The notes under the pieces were generated by a model. The model saw only the letters and a program-made list of their open reading frames with translations, made no database searches and was not told the DNA's origin. Positions 14,960 to 23,784 of a stretch of DNA of 29,159 nucleotides are shown here, one piece after another. The DNA is taken from assembly GCA_043718985.1 (NCBI GenBank), contig JAYSUQ010000234.1, positions 1-29,159 of the forward strand, in the 5' to 3' direction. The stretch's first letter is position 1, and every line of letters starts with the position of its first letter. Source of the DNA: UBA4416 sp043718985 (GTDB lineage: Bacteria; Bacteroidota; Bacteroidia; B-17B0; Aurantibacillaceae). Made by a program: the position numbers and the translations under genes.

Positions 14960-15493
14960 CTATGCTTCAGTATTTTCTGTTGCTGAAGTTTCATCAGCTA
15001 AAGGAGCCTCTGTTACTTCTGCTACAGCTTCAACAACTGCGTTTTTAGCCGCAATTTTGGCCGCTCTCGCATCTTTAGAAATCGTTTCTGCTTTAAATTT
15101 ATCTGCTACTGCTTTTTTAGCACCGCTAGATAAATCATCTTTTTTAGAACTAATTTTTAAGTTTTTAGCATCTGCCCATTTAGCAAAACGCTCTTCAACT
15201 TGCGCCTCTGTTAAAGCACCTTTTTTAACACCTTCTAATAAGTGTTTTTTCATTAAAATTCCTTTGTACGATAAAATAGCATTACACGTATCAGTTGGTA
15301 CTGCGCCGTTCATAACCCATTTTAAAGTAGCTTCAAAATTTAAATCAATTGTTGCTGGGTTGGTATTAGGATTGTAAGTTCCTAATTTTTCGATAAAAGC
15401 TCCGTCTCTTGGTGCACGACCATCCGCTGCTACTACGTGGAAAAACGCTGCGTCTTTCTTACCGTGTCTTTGTAGTCTAATCTTTACTGCCAT
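14960..15493 (-). CDS. rpsP: 30S ribosomal protein S16 with C-terminal extension
   Basis: Small-subunit protein needed for assembly of the 16S rRNA 5' domain. The S16 core is residues 1-85: MAVKIRLQRHGKKDAAFFHVV, ADGRAPRDGAFIEKLGTYNP, and a helix ending near LLEGVKKG. The protein continues to 177 residues with an Ala/Lys/Glu-rich tail; E. coli S16 has about 82 residues, but long tails are usual in Bacteroidota, so this is not a fusion artefact. It is monocistronic: a divergent stress gene lies upstream and a strong terminator follows. I did not find a convincing TANNTTTG element in its 5' region. Confidence 0.95.
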   Translation of the reverse strand: MAVKIRLQRHGKKDAAFFHVVAADGRAPRDGAFIEKLGTYNPNTNPATIDLNFEATLKWVMNGAVPTDTCNAILSYKGILMKKHLLEGVKKGALTEAQVEERFAKWADAKNLKISSKKDDLSSGAKKAVADKFKAETISKDARAAKIAAKNAVVEAVAEVTEAPLADETSATENTEA

Positions 15494-15600
15494 TTTATTT
15501 GTTTTTAAAAGTTTGGGCTGTAAATATCGGCATTTTTTTACAATTAGTAAGCATTTACCTAAAAATATTTTTATAAAGTGCTATATATCATTAATTTGTC

Positions 15601-15608
15601 TAATTTTG
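15601..15608 (+). promoter_or_regulatory. Candidate -7 element for the universal stress protein gene
   Basis: Perfect TAATTTTG, but no clear TTG at -33. It would give a leader of about 75 bases before the ATG at 15690. In AT-rich DNA a lone match can be chance. Confidence 0.3.
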
Positions 15609-15689
15609 TATGTTGTGCATTTAAATTTATAAAACAGTAAATTGTTAAATCTAACCTAAAGTATTAACAAACAAACACTATCAATTATT

Positions 15690-16517
15690 ATGAAACTTCA
15701 AGAAAGGGGTATTTTATTAATTCCTGTAGATTTTACAGAGCAATCGTTATATGCAATTAAACAAGCGTATAATTTGGCAAAATACACACACTCTAAAATT
15801 GTGTTGTTACATGCTTATGAAAAAGCTGGCGAAGAGCAGTATGACGAGTTAAAAGCGATTACTAAAGTAACAGAAAGCGAAAGTGGCGTGCCTACTGAGT
15901 TTATGAATGTTAAAGGTAATATTTACACCGAAGTTCCTAAAGTTGCCGATGAAATTAACGCAACATTGGTTATTGCTGGTTTAGAAACGCACATGAAATC
16001 AAAAGATATTTTGGCTCCAAGTGCTTCTAAAATGATTAGAGAATGTACTTGCCCAGTTATTTCAATAAGAGGAAAAGAACACCGTGATGGTTGCGAAAAT
16101 ATTTTATTGCCATTAGATTTATCACGCGAGTCGCGCGAAAAAGTTGATGTTGCTATTCAATTTGCTCATTATTTTGGCGCCTCTATTCGTATTTTAGCTG
16201 TATTTAGCTTATCTGATGCTGCATACGAAAATCAATTATTAGCATACGCGCATCAAGTAAAACAATACATTAAGGGCAAAGGCATTTCTTGTTCAAATAA
16301 ATCTATTGCTAGTGATAGCATTGCCGATACAATTGTTGAATACGCCAATAAAATTGAATCGGATTTGATTATGATTATGAACAAGCCAACGCTAAGTATT
16401 AAGGAGTATTTTAGTGGTACCGAGGCGCAAAAGGTTGTTGATGTAAGTAATTTACCAGTTATGAGTATCAATCCAACTAAAAAAGAGAGTATGACTCACT
16501 TTGGAACAGGTATGTAG
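15690..16517 (+). CDS. Tandem-domain universal stress protein
   Basis: Cytoplasmic protein of the UspA superfamily, with two Usp domains: residues about 5-128 (starting GILLIPVDFTEQSLYAI) and about 133-265 (starting NILLPLDLSRESREKV). Two-domain Usp proteins of about 275 residues are common in Bacteroidota. The ATP-binding Usp motif G-x2-G-x9-G-[ST] is not seen at the end of either domain (VIAGLETHMKSKDILAPS and IMIMNKPTLSIKEYFSGT stand there), so it may belong to the non-nucleotide-binding group. It is divergent from rpsP with a 196-base intergenic region and converges on the SprE-like gene. Molecular function unknown. Confidence 0.85.
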   Translation: MKLQERGILLIPVDFTEQSLYAIKQAYNLAKYTHSKIVLLHAYEKAGEEQYDELKAITKVTESESGVPTEFMNVKGNIYTEVPKVADEINATLVIAGLETHMKSKDILAPSASKMIRECTCPVISIRGKEHRDGCENILLPLDLSRESREKVDVAIQFAHYFGASIRILAVFSLSDAAYENQLLAYAHQVKQYIKGKGISCSNKSIASDSIADTIVEYANKIESDLIMIMNKPTLSIKEYFSGTEAQKVVDVSNLPVMSINPTKKESMTHFGTGM

Positions 16518-16539
16518 TTTAAAACACCGTGGTAATTAA

Positions 16540-16570
16540 AAGTAATTAATTACATAAAACTTAATTACTT
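16540..16570. terminator. Possible bidirectional terminator between convergent genes
   Basis: Perfect 10-bp inverted repeat, aagtaattaa (16540-16549) and ttaattactt (16561-16570), loop 11 bases, followed by a T-rich stretch. It sits between the stress protein and SprE-like genes and overlaps the latter's stop codon. The stem has only two GC pairs, so strength is doubtful. Confidence 0.35.
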
Positions 16571-19291
16571 AATTTTATAATTATCGTTATAAAAAAGGGT
16601 GTAGCTATTTATTTGTTTTTTACGATAAATACGAGGCAAATTTTCGGTAGATACTGCTAATATTGAAAATAACTCACGCTTTACACTTCCTTTAAATACT
16701 TCTTTATCATTTTGTAAATTTTCAATAAATGATTTTGCTGTTTCGGCATTTTTAAATGTTTTTACGTTTGATAATTGTTGTGCGGTTCCAAATAAGGTAT
16801 TTGTAATTGAGTAGTTATCATTACTGTAAAGTGTTTCGTTAAATGTAGCTAATGCGTTTTTAAATGCATTAGCTATTGATGGATCGTCGGGGTAAACAAT
16901 TACCACAAAGTGTTCGGCACTTAAATCTAACGTAAATGTATCTGTATTGTTTACGGCATTAGATGTAGCCTCGCTTGGGTTTTTTAATGTTTTTAAATAC
17001 AATAAAACATCTTTAGCTTGGTTAATCGCTGGCTCTTTTGGATATAAAATGAGGTATTGTTTTAAGGCTGTTTCTAATGTATCTGCTCCTTTTAATTTGC
17101 CTAAACACATTGCTTTAATGTAAGCAAATTTGCCCGAAAAATCATTTTTTCCAAATTGTGTTACTGATAAATTACAATTACTAAATGCTTGACTATAATT
17201 ACTTGCGGTATAAAAATCAAAAGTTTTTGTATAAAACAATTCTACCTCCCCTTTTTGCGAATTTTTTTCGGCAACATAATTTGGGTTTTTTAATATTTGA
17301 GTATACTCACTCGTAGGAAACTCGGTAAATAATTTATTTTTATAATTATCGGCTTGTGCCTGATTGCGAGTTGATGTGTAAATTTTATATAATTGGTAAT
17401 AAGTTGCTACTTTGTATTTATTTGTTGCAAATCGTTTGTTTAAAGTTTCGTACGACTCAATAGATTTTTTGTTGTTGTTTAACTCATCCTTATAAGTGCT
17501 ACCTAAATTATAATAAGAGTCAATAATTTTAGCATTCGATTTTTCAATTAATGAATCGTTTAAAGGTAAATCTACTAAATAAAATTCTTTTGATTTTAAG
17601 CTGGCGTTTGATGTGTTTGTGCTATTATTTTTTGTTGCATTAGTGCCAATGGTTTTGCTTGTATCGTTGCTATTTGGCACCTGCGATTGACTTTCAAACG
17701 CAACTGCTTTTTGACTACGACGCCAATTATCTTCGAGTTTGCGGTTACCCCATTTTTTAATAAAATCATTTAATCCAAAACTTAACGTTGTTTGGTTATA
17801 AAAGTACCAAGCCGCTTGCCCGTTATTATTAACAATTGGCGCTAACCCATTATTTGGCGAGTTGGGGTTGTAGTTTGGGTTTTGATTTTGGGTTTGCGCA
17901 TTTTCAAGTTCTTCTTTTTTTCGTTCTTCGTCCTCCTCAATTTTTTTAATTAGTTTTGCTATAAATTTATCGCGATTAACTTCACTCATTCCTGCAATTT
18001 TTTGCAAACTATCTTCTTTTTGTATTGTTTTAATATAGCCAACTAACGTTTCGAGTGTTGTTTTGCGTTTGCTAATTACATCGTAATCTTTATAATCTTT
18101 TGGCAAGGTAATTAACGTGCTATCGTAATAAGCCCCCGAAGATGTGTAATCTGTTGCGTCAAAACTTAACTCACCTAACTTTAAATAAGATAGTGCTTTT
18201 TGTTTTGGGTTTTGGGTACTATTTTTTACGGATAGTTTGTAGTTTGTAAATGCCAAATCAGTGTCTTTTTCTTTTTCAGCTATCTCACCAAGTGTGTAAT
18301 ATATAATATCTAAATATTCTTTATTTTTAACATCACGTGTCATTTGCTTTAACTCTTTTTTAAGTTTAGCAACATTACCAGTATTAACATCAAACAAACG
18401 CGCTTGTTTCATTTTTGCGTTAAACACCAAATCATATTCTGGCTTTAAGCTAATTGTTTTTTTATAAAACTGAATTGCTTTTTTATTTTCTTTACGCTCT
18501 TCGTACAATTGCGCTAAAATAAACGAGTAGCGTGCACGTGTTTTTTTTGATAACGGATTTTTAATTTTAGAAACTAAGTTATAGCGTGATTTTGTACCTT
18601 TACCATCACCACCATTTAAGGCCGCTAATAACATTTTTTCGGCTTCTTTGTACATGCCGCGTCGCATAAAATAATCGGCTCTAACTGCGGGTAATTCTAA
18701 TCTTGCATATTTCGATATTTTTTTATCATCTTTTAATAAACCTATGATTGGTTCGGCTTGTGTAGGCGAGCCAATTTCGTTGTACGATTTTGCTAACCAA
18801 ATCATCGCCTTATACCTATCTTTAGATTTGTAGCTTCTAATTACATACTCAAAAGCTTCAATACCCGAAAAAAATTCGCGCTTATAAAAGTGTGAAACTC
18901 CAATTACATTCCAGTTATTATCAATCCAATGGCCAGCCGTTGTTACTTCTCGTTTTGTTTTTTTATCTTTAATAGTGTGCTTTTGTATGCAGTTTGACGA
19001 TTTTTTTATGGCCTTATCAAACTCAGGAAAAGTGCTTTTTGCCGATTCGTTTGTAGGAATTAAAAATACAGGCAATAATTTGTCGTAATCATACACGTAA
19101 TCTTCTTTAATTTTATCAACGCCATCTTTAACACTTTCGGTAGCATAATAATAGCCATTGTAACGGGCCGTTAAGTTATGATAACCTCTGTTAATAAAGG
19201 TATTTCGGCTAGTGGTGCAACTATTTAATATAGTAACAACAATAACTAAAATAAAAAAGTATGTTTTTGTAAATCTCAAAATTGTAATCAA
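16565..19291 (-). CDS. sprE: SprE/PorW-type lipoprotein of gliding motility and type IX secretion
   Basis: Predicted outer-membrane lipoprotein required for T9SS function and gliding in Flavobacterium (SprE) and Porphyromonas (PorW). A hydrophobic signal segment ends in the lipobox LNSC, with the lipidated cysteine near residue 25, followed by the family segment RGYHNLTARYNGYYYATESVKDG. Residues 110 to about 430 are tetratricopeptide-like helical repeats, then a Lys/Glu- and Asn/Pro-rich linker (QNPNYNPNSPNNG), and further repeats to about residue 770. Length 908 fits the family. There is no ATG: TTG at 19291 opens the frame, and TTG at 19279 (MRFTKTYFFIL...) gives an equally good signal peptide. 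A TAATTTTG element on the minus strand at 19296-19289 overlaps the first start and favours the second. Assigned by recognition of the N-terminal signature and repeats. Confidence 0.78.
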   Translation of the reverse strand: MITILRFTKTYFFILVIVVTILNSCTTSRNTFINRGYHNLTARYNGYYYATESVKDGVDKIKEDYVYDYDKLLPVFLIPTNESAKSTFPEFDKAIKKSSNCIQKHTIKDKKTKREVTTAGHWIDNNWNVIGVSHFYKREFFSGIEAFEYVIRSYKSKDRYKAMIWLAKSYNEIGSPTQAEPIIGLLKDDKKISKYARLELPAVRADYFMRRGMYKEAEKMLLAALNGGDGKGTKSRYNLVSKIKNPLSKKTRARYSFILAQLYEERKENKKAIQFYKKTISLKPEYDLVFNAKMKQARLFDVNTGNVAKLKKELKQMTRDVKNKEYLDIIYYTLGEIAEKEKDTDLAFTNYKLSVKNSTQNPKQKALSYLKLGELSFDATDYTSSGAYYDSTLITLPKDYKDYDVISKRKTTLETLVGYIKTIQKEDSLQKIAGMSEVNRDKFIAKLIKKIEEDEERKKEELENAQTQNQNPNYNPNSPNNGLAPIVNNNGQAAWYFYNQTTLSFGLNDFIKKWGNRKLEDNWRRSQKAVAFESQSQVPNSNDTSKTIGTNATKNNSTNTSNASLKSKEFYLVDLPLNDSLIEKSNAKIIDSYYNLGSTYKDELNNNKKSIESYETLNKRFATNKYKVATYYQLYKIYTSTRNQAQADNYKNKLFTEFPTSEYTQILKNPNYVAEKNSQKGEVELFYTKTFDFYTASNYSQAFSNCNLSVTQFGKNDFSGKFAYIKAMCLGKLKGADTLETALKQYLILYPKEPAINQAKDVLLYLKTLKNPSEATSNAVNNTDTFTLDLSAEHFVVIVYPDDPSIANAFKNALATFNETLYSNDNYSITNTLFGTAQQLSNVKTFKNAETAKSFIENLQNDKEVFKGSVKRELFSILAVSTENLPRIYRKKQINSYTLFYNDNYKIK

Positions 19292-19327
19292 AATTAAAGC
19301 AATAACGCCAAAATCGTAAATTTAGTA

Positions 19328-19335
19328 TATTTTTG
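19328..19335 (+). promoter_or_regulatory. Candidate -7 element for the M23 peptidase gene
   Basis: Perfect TATTTTTG ending 12 bases before the ATG at 19347. No TTG at -33. It lies in the 55-base divergent space shared with the SprE-like gene. Confidence 0.35.
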
Positions 19336-19346
19336 CATCAATTAGT

Positions 19347-20222
19347 ATGTTAAACAGTAAAAATAGCCGTTTCAAAATCATTAGCGACCAATTGCGGAGC
19401 AAGTATCGGCTGGTAATATTAAACGACGATTCCTTTGCTGAAAAATTTTCGTTACGTTTATCGCCTTTGGGTATTATTGTGTTAATTGCATCGGTAACGC
19501 TTGTAATGACAACTTTTGTTATAAGTTTAGTTGCATTTACGCCTCTTCGCGAATACATACCAGGTTATGGTAATGTAAACGACAGAAAAGATATTATAAC
19601 TTTAAATAACAAAACCGATTCGCTTGAGCAATTATTAACATCGCGCCAATGGTATATTAATAATTTGATAAACGTGTTTTCGGGCAAAGTGCAAGGTAAG
19701 CCCCAAAAACCATTAAAAGATACAACAGGAAAATATAAAAATGTAGATATTAAGCCTAGCGATGCTGATTTAATGTTGCGTAATAATATTGAAACAAACC
19801 AGCTTGCATCTACAAGCGATAAAGTTTTAGCAAATAAAATTAGCGATTTAAATGCGTATTTCTTTTTTAGCCCCGTTAAAGGAATTGTTACTGGCTCGTA
19901 TAATTTAAGCGACGAGCATTTTGGAGTTGATGTAGTTGCTAACGACAACGAGTTTATTAAAGCTACGCTTGATGGCACTATTATTTTTGCTGGTTTTACA
20001 AAAGATGATGGGTACTTAGTACAAATACAACACGCTAATAATTTAACCAGTATTTATAAGCACTGCTCGAGTGTAAATAAAAAAACAGGCAATTTTGTAA
20101 AATCGGGCGAGCCAATTGCGGTTATTGGTAATAGTGGCGAAACTAGCAAAGGCACTCATTTGCATTTTGAATTATGGTACAACGGTTTTGCTATTAACCC
20201 GCAAGATTATGTTGTGTTTTAG
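19347..20222 (+). CDS. Membrane-anchored M23 (LytM) peptidoglycan metallopeptidase
   Basis: Zinc endopeptidase expected to cut peptide crosslinks of peptidoglycan in the periplasm. The 291-residue protein has a basic cytoplasmic N-terminus, one transmembrane helix (about 42-64), a linker that may be coiled, and the LytM domain from about residue 172. All zinc ligands are present: H191 and D195 in HFGVD, H239 in IYKHCS, and H271/H273 in HLHFE, so catalysis is expected. It is transcribed divergently from the SprE-like gene, 55 bases away, and next to a degenerate EnvC-like M23 protein. This placement suggests wall remodelling for envelope-spanning machinery; that is inference. Confidence 0.88.
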   Translation: MLNSKNSRFKIISDQLRSKYRLVILNDDSFAEKFSLRLSPLGIIVLIASVTLVMTTFVISLVAFTPLREYIPGYGNVNDRKDIITLNNKTDSLEQLLTSRQWYINNLINVFSGKVQGKPQKPLKDTTGKYKNVDIKPSDADLMLRNNIETNQLASTSDKVLANKISDLNAYFFFSPVKGIVTGSYNLSDEHFGVDVVANDNEFIKATLDGTIIFAGFTKDDGYLVQIQHANNLTSIYKHCSSVNKKTGNFVKSGEPIAVIGNSGETSKGTHLHFELWYNGFAINPQDYVVF

Positions 20223-20295
20223 AAAAATTTTTAATTTTTATAAAATGTTAGCTAAATTGAAACTAAGTTCGTTGTTACGAAAGTAAATTAAAAAT

Positions 20296-21660
20296 TTATC
20301 TGGCATTAAATAACCAACCGCTAGGATCCATCGTTTTTTGTCCTTTCCAAATCTGAAGATTCATACTCGTTTTCCCATCTTCATCTAAAATTGTACCTAT
20401 TGATTGTTTAATGGATACTTTGTCGCCTTGTTTTACATACACTTCGCCCAAATTACTGTAAACACTAAGGTACTCGCCATGGCGAATTATAATAAGTTTA
20501 CCTCCAGTGGGCGATATGGCAATACTTGTAACCTCGCCTTCAAAAACGCTACGTGCCTGCGTGCCTTTATTGGCGCAAATCTCAACACCGTTGTTATTCA
20601 TCATAAATCCTTTAATTGCGGGGTGTTCGTACTCGCCATAAGGCTGGCAAATAACACCTTTAGTAACTGGCCAAGGTAGTTTACCTCTGCTAGTTGCAAA
20701 ATCGGCGCCAAGTGCTTCTGCTTCATCTGTTAAAACAGGTGTTACTACTTTTGTTTCAATTGGTTTTGGTTCGGGTAATTTTGTTTCGTTTTTTGATTTT
20801 GATTTCGATTTATTTTTTTCGGCTTTTATTTTAGCTAATTTTTCGGCTTTGGCTGTTTTTTCGGCCGTTAGTCGAGCCGATTCTTCGGATTTTCTTTTTA
20901 TTTCTGCTTCAATTAATTTTCTAATTGCTAATTGTAAATTTTCGGCGTCTCGTTTTTTACTTTCTAACTCTTCCTTTAATTCTTTTTCTTGCTGTTGCAG
21001 TTCGGTTAAAACAATTTCTTGTTGTTGTTTTTCGCCATCGAGCTGTATTTTTTCATCTTTTTCGTTACCTAACAGCACGTTTTTTTCGTGACGTTGTGTT
21101 TCTAATTCTTTTAATTTTTCAGTTAATATGTTTTGAGTTAAGGTAATTTCAACCGCTTGTTTTTTGCGAAAAGCGGTGTATTGTTGAAAATATTTTACGC
21201 GCATGTAGGCCTGATTAAAATTGCCCGACGAAAATAAAAACATAATTTTGGTGTAAGAATCTTGGTTGCGTTGCGCAAAATATATCATTTTAGCATAGTC
21301 TGCTTTTAATTTATCTAAACTCATTTTTAACGAAGTTACCTCTGTAATGTTTTTTTTAATGCGATTATTAATTTGCCCTAACTCTGCATTAATAGTACCT
21401 ATTAACTCTTCTCGTACTTTAATTTTTGTATTAATTACAACAATGTTATTAATTTGCGATTTTTTATTGGCTTTAGTTTGGCTAATTTGAGAGTTAAGTT
21501 GTTTGATATCATCATTTAACTTATTTTTTTTACTTAATAAATCCTTTTCTTTTGATTGCCCTTTTGTTTGAGCCAAGGCTGTAAACGAAATTCCAACACA
21601 ACACAACAGTAAACAAAAAAATTTACTAAGGTTTATCTTTTTTAATTGGAATTGGGTCAT
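20296..21660 (-). CDS. EnvC-like murein hydrolase activator with degenerate LytM domain
   Basis: Secreted periplasmic protein that probably regulates a peptidoglycan hydrolase instead of cutting wall itself. A signal peptide ends near residue 30 (FTALAQ), followed by a long coiled coil (about 35-280), a Lys/Ser linker, and a LytM domain from about residue 328 (LPWPVTKGVICQPYGEYEHP). The zinc ligands are gone: HxGxD is NNGVE (356-360), the YAHL histidine is Asn (403) and HxH is NxQ (434-436). This is the pattern of E. coli EnvC, which activates amidases. The ATG at 21660 overlaps the upstream DUF4292 gene by 35 bases, so translation is probably coupled. Confidence 0.88.
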   Translation of the reverse strand: MTQFQLKKINLSKFFCLLLCCVGISFTALAQTKGQSKEKDLLSKKNKLNDDIKQLNSQISQTKANKKSQINNIVVINTKIKVREELIGTINAELGQINNRIKKNITEVTSLKMSLDKLKADYAKMIYFAQRNQDSYTKIMFLFSSGNFNQAYMRVKYFQQYTAFRKKQAVEITLTQNILTEKLKELETQRHEKNVLLGNEKDEKIQLDGEKQQQEIVLTELQQQEKELKEELESKKRDAENLQLAIRKLIEAEIKRKSEESARLTAEKTAKAEKLAKIKAEKNKSKSKSKNETKLPEPKPIETKVVTPVLTDEAEALGADFATSRGKLPWPVTKGVICQPYGEYEHPAIKGFMMNNNGVEICANKGTQARSVFEGEVTSIAISPTGGKLIIIRHGEYLSVYSNLGEVYVKQGDKVSIKQSIGTILDEDGKTSMNLQIWKGQKTMDPSGWLFNAR

Positions 21661-22528
21661 AACTTTTAGGTATGTTCAGTGATATTTTTTGAGGCACGTT
21701 TATTTCCATACGAACATAGTTAATTTTCATGCTAATTTTCTTCTCCGCACGTATCTCAATATTAACAGTGTGTGGTGCAAAAACTAAGTCAGAGGTTATA
21801 AATTTATCATAATGAGCTCTAAAACTTCTATTGGTTCCAGCTTCTTCAAAATTATTATCTATTATTTTAAAGTTTTCGGAACTCAAAGTCATCGTTTGTA
21901 ACGAGTGTTTTAAGGTATCTTGATGTGTGACAATACGGCGTAACTTGCGTTTACGATAAGTAGCTAATAGATATTGGCACGCTTCTCTATCAACAGATGG
22001 TTTTAGTCGTTTATCCTCATCATCAAAATCGGCACTATTACCAATTAAGGCAGCTTGTATCATATCAAAATCTAAATCGGCATTTAGTAGCTGATTAATG
22101 TAATTAAAATCGCCTTTAAAATATTGCTTTTTTATGTAAACAACCATTTTAACCGAGTCGCGGGTTATTAAAAGTTTTGCAATATCAACCAATCCAATTG
22201 CCTGTATGGATATCCAAATGGCACTATCTTTTTTAATTTTAGCTCTAATATCTAAATTGTTCTCCTCGCCATCAACTATTACTTCAACATCGGCTTTGGC
22301 GCTAAACCAATTAAACTGAAGTTCGTTTTCTTTAATGTGTTTTGATAATACTTTACCTGTTTTGTAAGATAAACGACACTTATTTTGTGATGTATCGGCA
22401 ACAATAACAGGCACCTGTATTTGTTGTAATTTTTTTTTGCTTTTGCACGAAACCAAAAAGCTTAATGCAAAAAACATAATGCAAAACAATAAATAATTTG
22501 GGTATATGTTTTTAGTTTTTCGGCTCAT
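21626..22528 (-). CDS. DUF4292 lipoprotein
   Basis: A 300-residue lipoprotein of a Bacteroidota-specific family without established function. The N-terminal signal segment ends in LVSC (lipobox, cysteine near residue 28) with SKKK after it. The rest is rich in beta-strand-like segments (NELQFNWFSAKADVEVIVDGEENNL; KDSAIWISIQAIGLVDIAKLL), reminiscent of the LolA/LolB/LppX fold, but that comparison is my inference. It is the first gene of a two-gene unit with the EnvC-like gene, overlapping it by 35 bases; this gene order is one I recognise from other Bacteroidota genomes and suggests work at the cell wall or in lipoprotein or lipid handling. Confidence 0.75.
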   Translation of the reverse strand: MSRKTKNIYPNYLLFCIMFFALSFLVSCKSKKKLQQIQVPVIVADTSQNKCRLSYKTGKVLSKHIKENELQFNWFSAKADVEVIVDGEENNLDIRAKIKKDSAIWISIQAIGLVDIAKLLITRDSVKMVVYIKKQYFKGDFNYINQLLNADLDFDMIQAALIGNSADFDDEDKRLKPSVDREACQYLLATYRKRKLRRIVTHQDTLKHSLQTMTLSSENFKIIDNNFEEAGTNRSFRAHYDKFITSDLVFAPHTVNIEIRAEKKISMKINYVRMEINVPQKISLNIPKSYDPIPIKKDKP

Positions 22529-22920
22529 TTTTAAAAGTTAGCGAAGTAACGAAATATTTTCATCTTTTATTTTTAATATTTTTTTATAAAACTTGCACTT
22601 GTAGCATTATAGCTTAGCGCTGCTAAAACGCCGTTATTTGAAAGGGGGGTAAATAAAATTATTGTTTGAGAATTTAATCTGCTATTTATAACTGTTTGTA
22701 CTCTTAATTAAATGAATTTGAAAAGAAGTTAAATAATAGTTATCAATATTTAATTTTTTAGCTTTATCAAAAACATTTGTTGGTAAAGCTTAGTAAACGC
22801 TCAGTGCATCGGTTTCGTTTTATAAACATGCCTGGTTTAAAAAAGTAAAAAATAAACGCAAAATAAAAATTTAAGCTCAAACGTTTTTATTTTCAGTTTA
22901 AAAAATATATATTTGGTTTA
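22529..22920. other. 392-base divergent intergenic region without a recognised gene
   Basis: Lies between the starts of the DUF4292 and PorV-like genes. I see no tRNA, riboswitch or coding sequence. It contains a small stem (ttagc/gctaa, around 22615-22627), an isolated run of six G in otherwise AT-rich DNA (near 22645) and a -7 element next to the right-hand gene. I found no convincing promoter for the left-hand gene. Confidence 0.5.
22908..22915 (+). promoter_or_regulatory. -7 element immediately before the PorV-like gene
   Basis: Perfect TATATTTG ending 5 bases before the ATG at 22921. If used, the transcript would start at or next to the A of the ATG, that is, be leaderless. No TTG is seen at -33. 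Confidence 0.4.
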
Positions 22921-23778
22921 ATGAATAAATTATTAATAACATTAGTTACACTTCCTTTTTTTGTTTTAGCTTCAAACGGCGATGGACCAATAGGATCTCG
23001 ATCGGCAGCATTAGGTCACGCATCTATGTGTTTATCAGATGTGTGGAGTACACGTAACAACCAAGGTAGTTTAGGTTTTGTGCGTCAAACACAAATTGGA
23101 GCATTTTACGAAAACCGTTTTTTATTAAAAGAACTTTCTCAAAGCGGTTTTGCAGTTGCTTTACCTATTAAAAAAGGTACGTTTGGTTTAAGCTATAGTA
23201 ATTTAGGATATAAATTATACCGCGAGTCGCAAACAAGTTTAAGTTATGCCATGTTGTTATCAAAAGATATATCGGTAGGCGTTGCTTTTGATTATTTAAC
23301 TACAAAAATTGCCGATGTGTATGGCAAGGCAAATGCAATAACAGGCTCGGTTGGTTTAACTGCAAAAATATTACCACAGCTAGTAGTATCTACGCATTTA
23401 TATAATCCATTCAGGGCAAAAATTACAAATTATAATAACGAAAAAGTGCCAAGTATTTTTAAAGTAGGTGCGCAATACGTGTTTTCTAAAAAAGTTTTTT
23501 TAGTTGCCGAAGCCGAAAAAACATCTTTACAAAAAGTAAACATAAAAGGGGGTATTGAATACCAACCTGCATCTATAATATATATTAGAGTTGGCGCATC
23601 AACCTATCCTACACAAGCTGCTTTTGGTTTAGGTGTAAACTACAATGGTTTAAAAATAGATGTAAGTTCGATGTATCATAGTGTGTTAGGCTTTTCGCCA
23701 CAAGTTGGATTAAGTTATGCCATTGGTAAAGAAAAAAACAGCAAAACAAAAACAGAATTAGAGGCAAACGAAAAATAA
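22921..23778 (+). CDS. PorV/FadL-like outer-membrane beta-barrel protein
   Basis: A 285-residue exported protein with a short signal peptide (MNKLLITLVTLPFFVLAS) followed by repeated alternating-hydrophobic strands typical of outer-membrane barrels. The first mature segment, GPIGSRSAALGHASMCLSDVWSTRNNQGSL, resembles the PorV/PorQ and OMPP1/FadL group, whose N-terminus forms the barrel plug. PorV is a T9SS shuttle component, but this protein is shorter and not clearly PorV itself. It has a -7 promoter element directly before its ATG and is followed 6 bases later by the HHH/barrel gene, so they form a two-gene unit. Function unknown. Confidence 0.68.
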   Translation: MNKLLITLVTLPFFVLASNGDGPIGSRSAALGHASMCLSDVWSTRNNQGSLGFVRQTQIGAFYENRFLLKELSQSGFAVALPIKKGTFGLSYSNLGYKLYRESQTSLSYAMLLSKDISVGVAFDYLTTKIADVYGKANAITGSVGLTAKILPQLVVSTHLYNPFRAKITNYNNEKVPSIFKVGAQYVFSKKVFLVAEAEKTSLQKVNIKGGIEYQPASIIYIRVGASTYPTQAAFGLGVNYNGLKIDVSSMYHSVLGFSPQVGLSYAIGKEKNSKTKTELEANEK

Positions 23779-23784
23779 TTTATT

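Noticed and set aside
14960..15235. S16 tail as a separate gene or fusion
   Set aside because: Long Ala/Lys/Glu tails on S16 are normal in Bacteroidota and the frame is continuous.
15057..15377. Plus-strand frame opposite rpsP
   Set aside because: Shadow of the S16 coding sequence; no promoter, no recognised protein.
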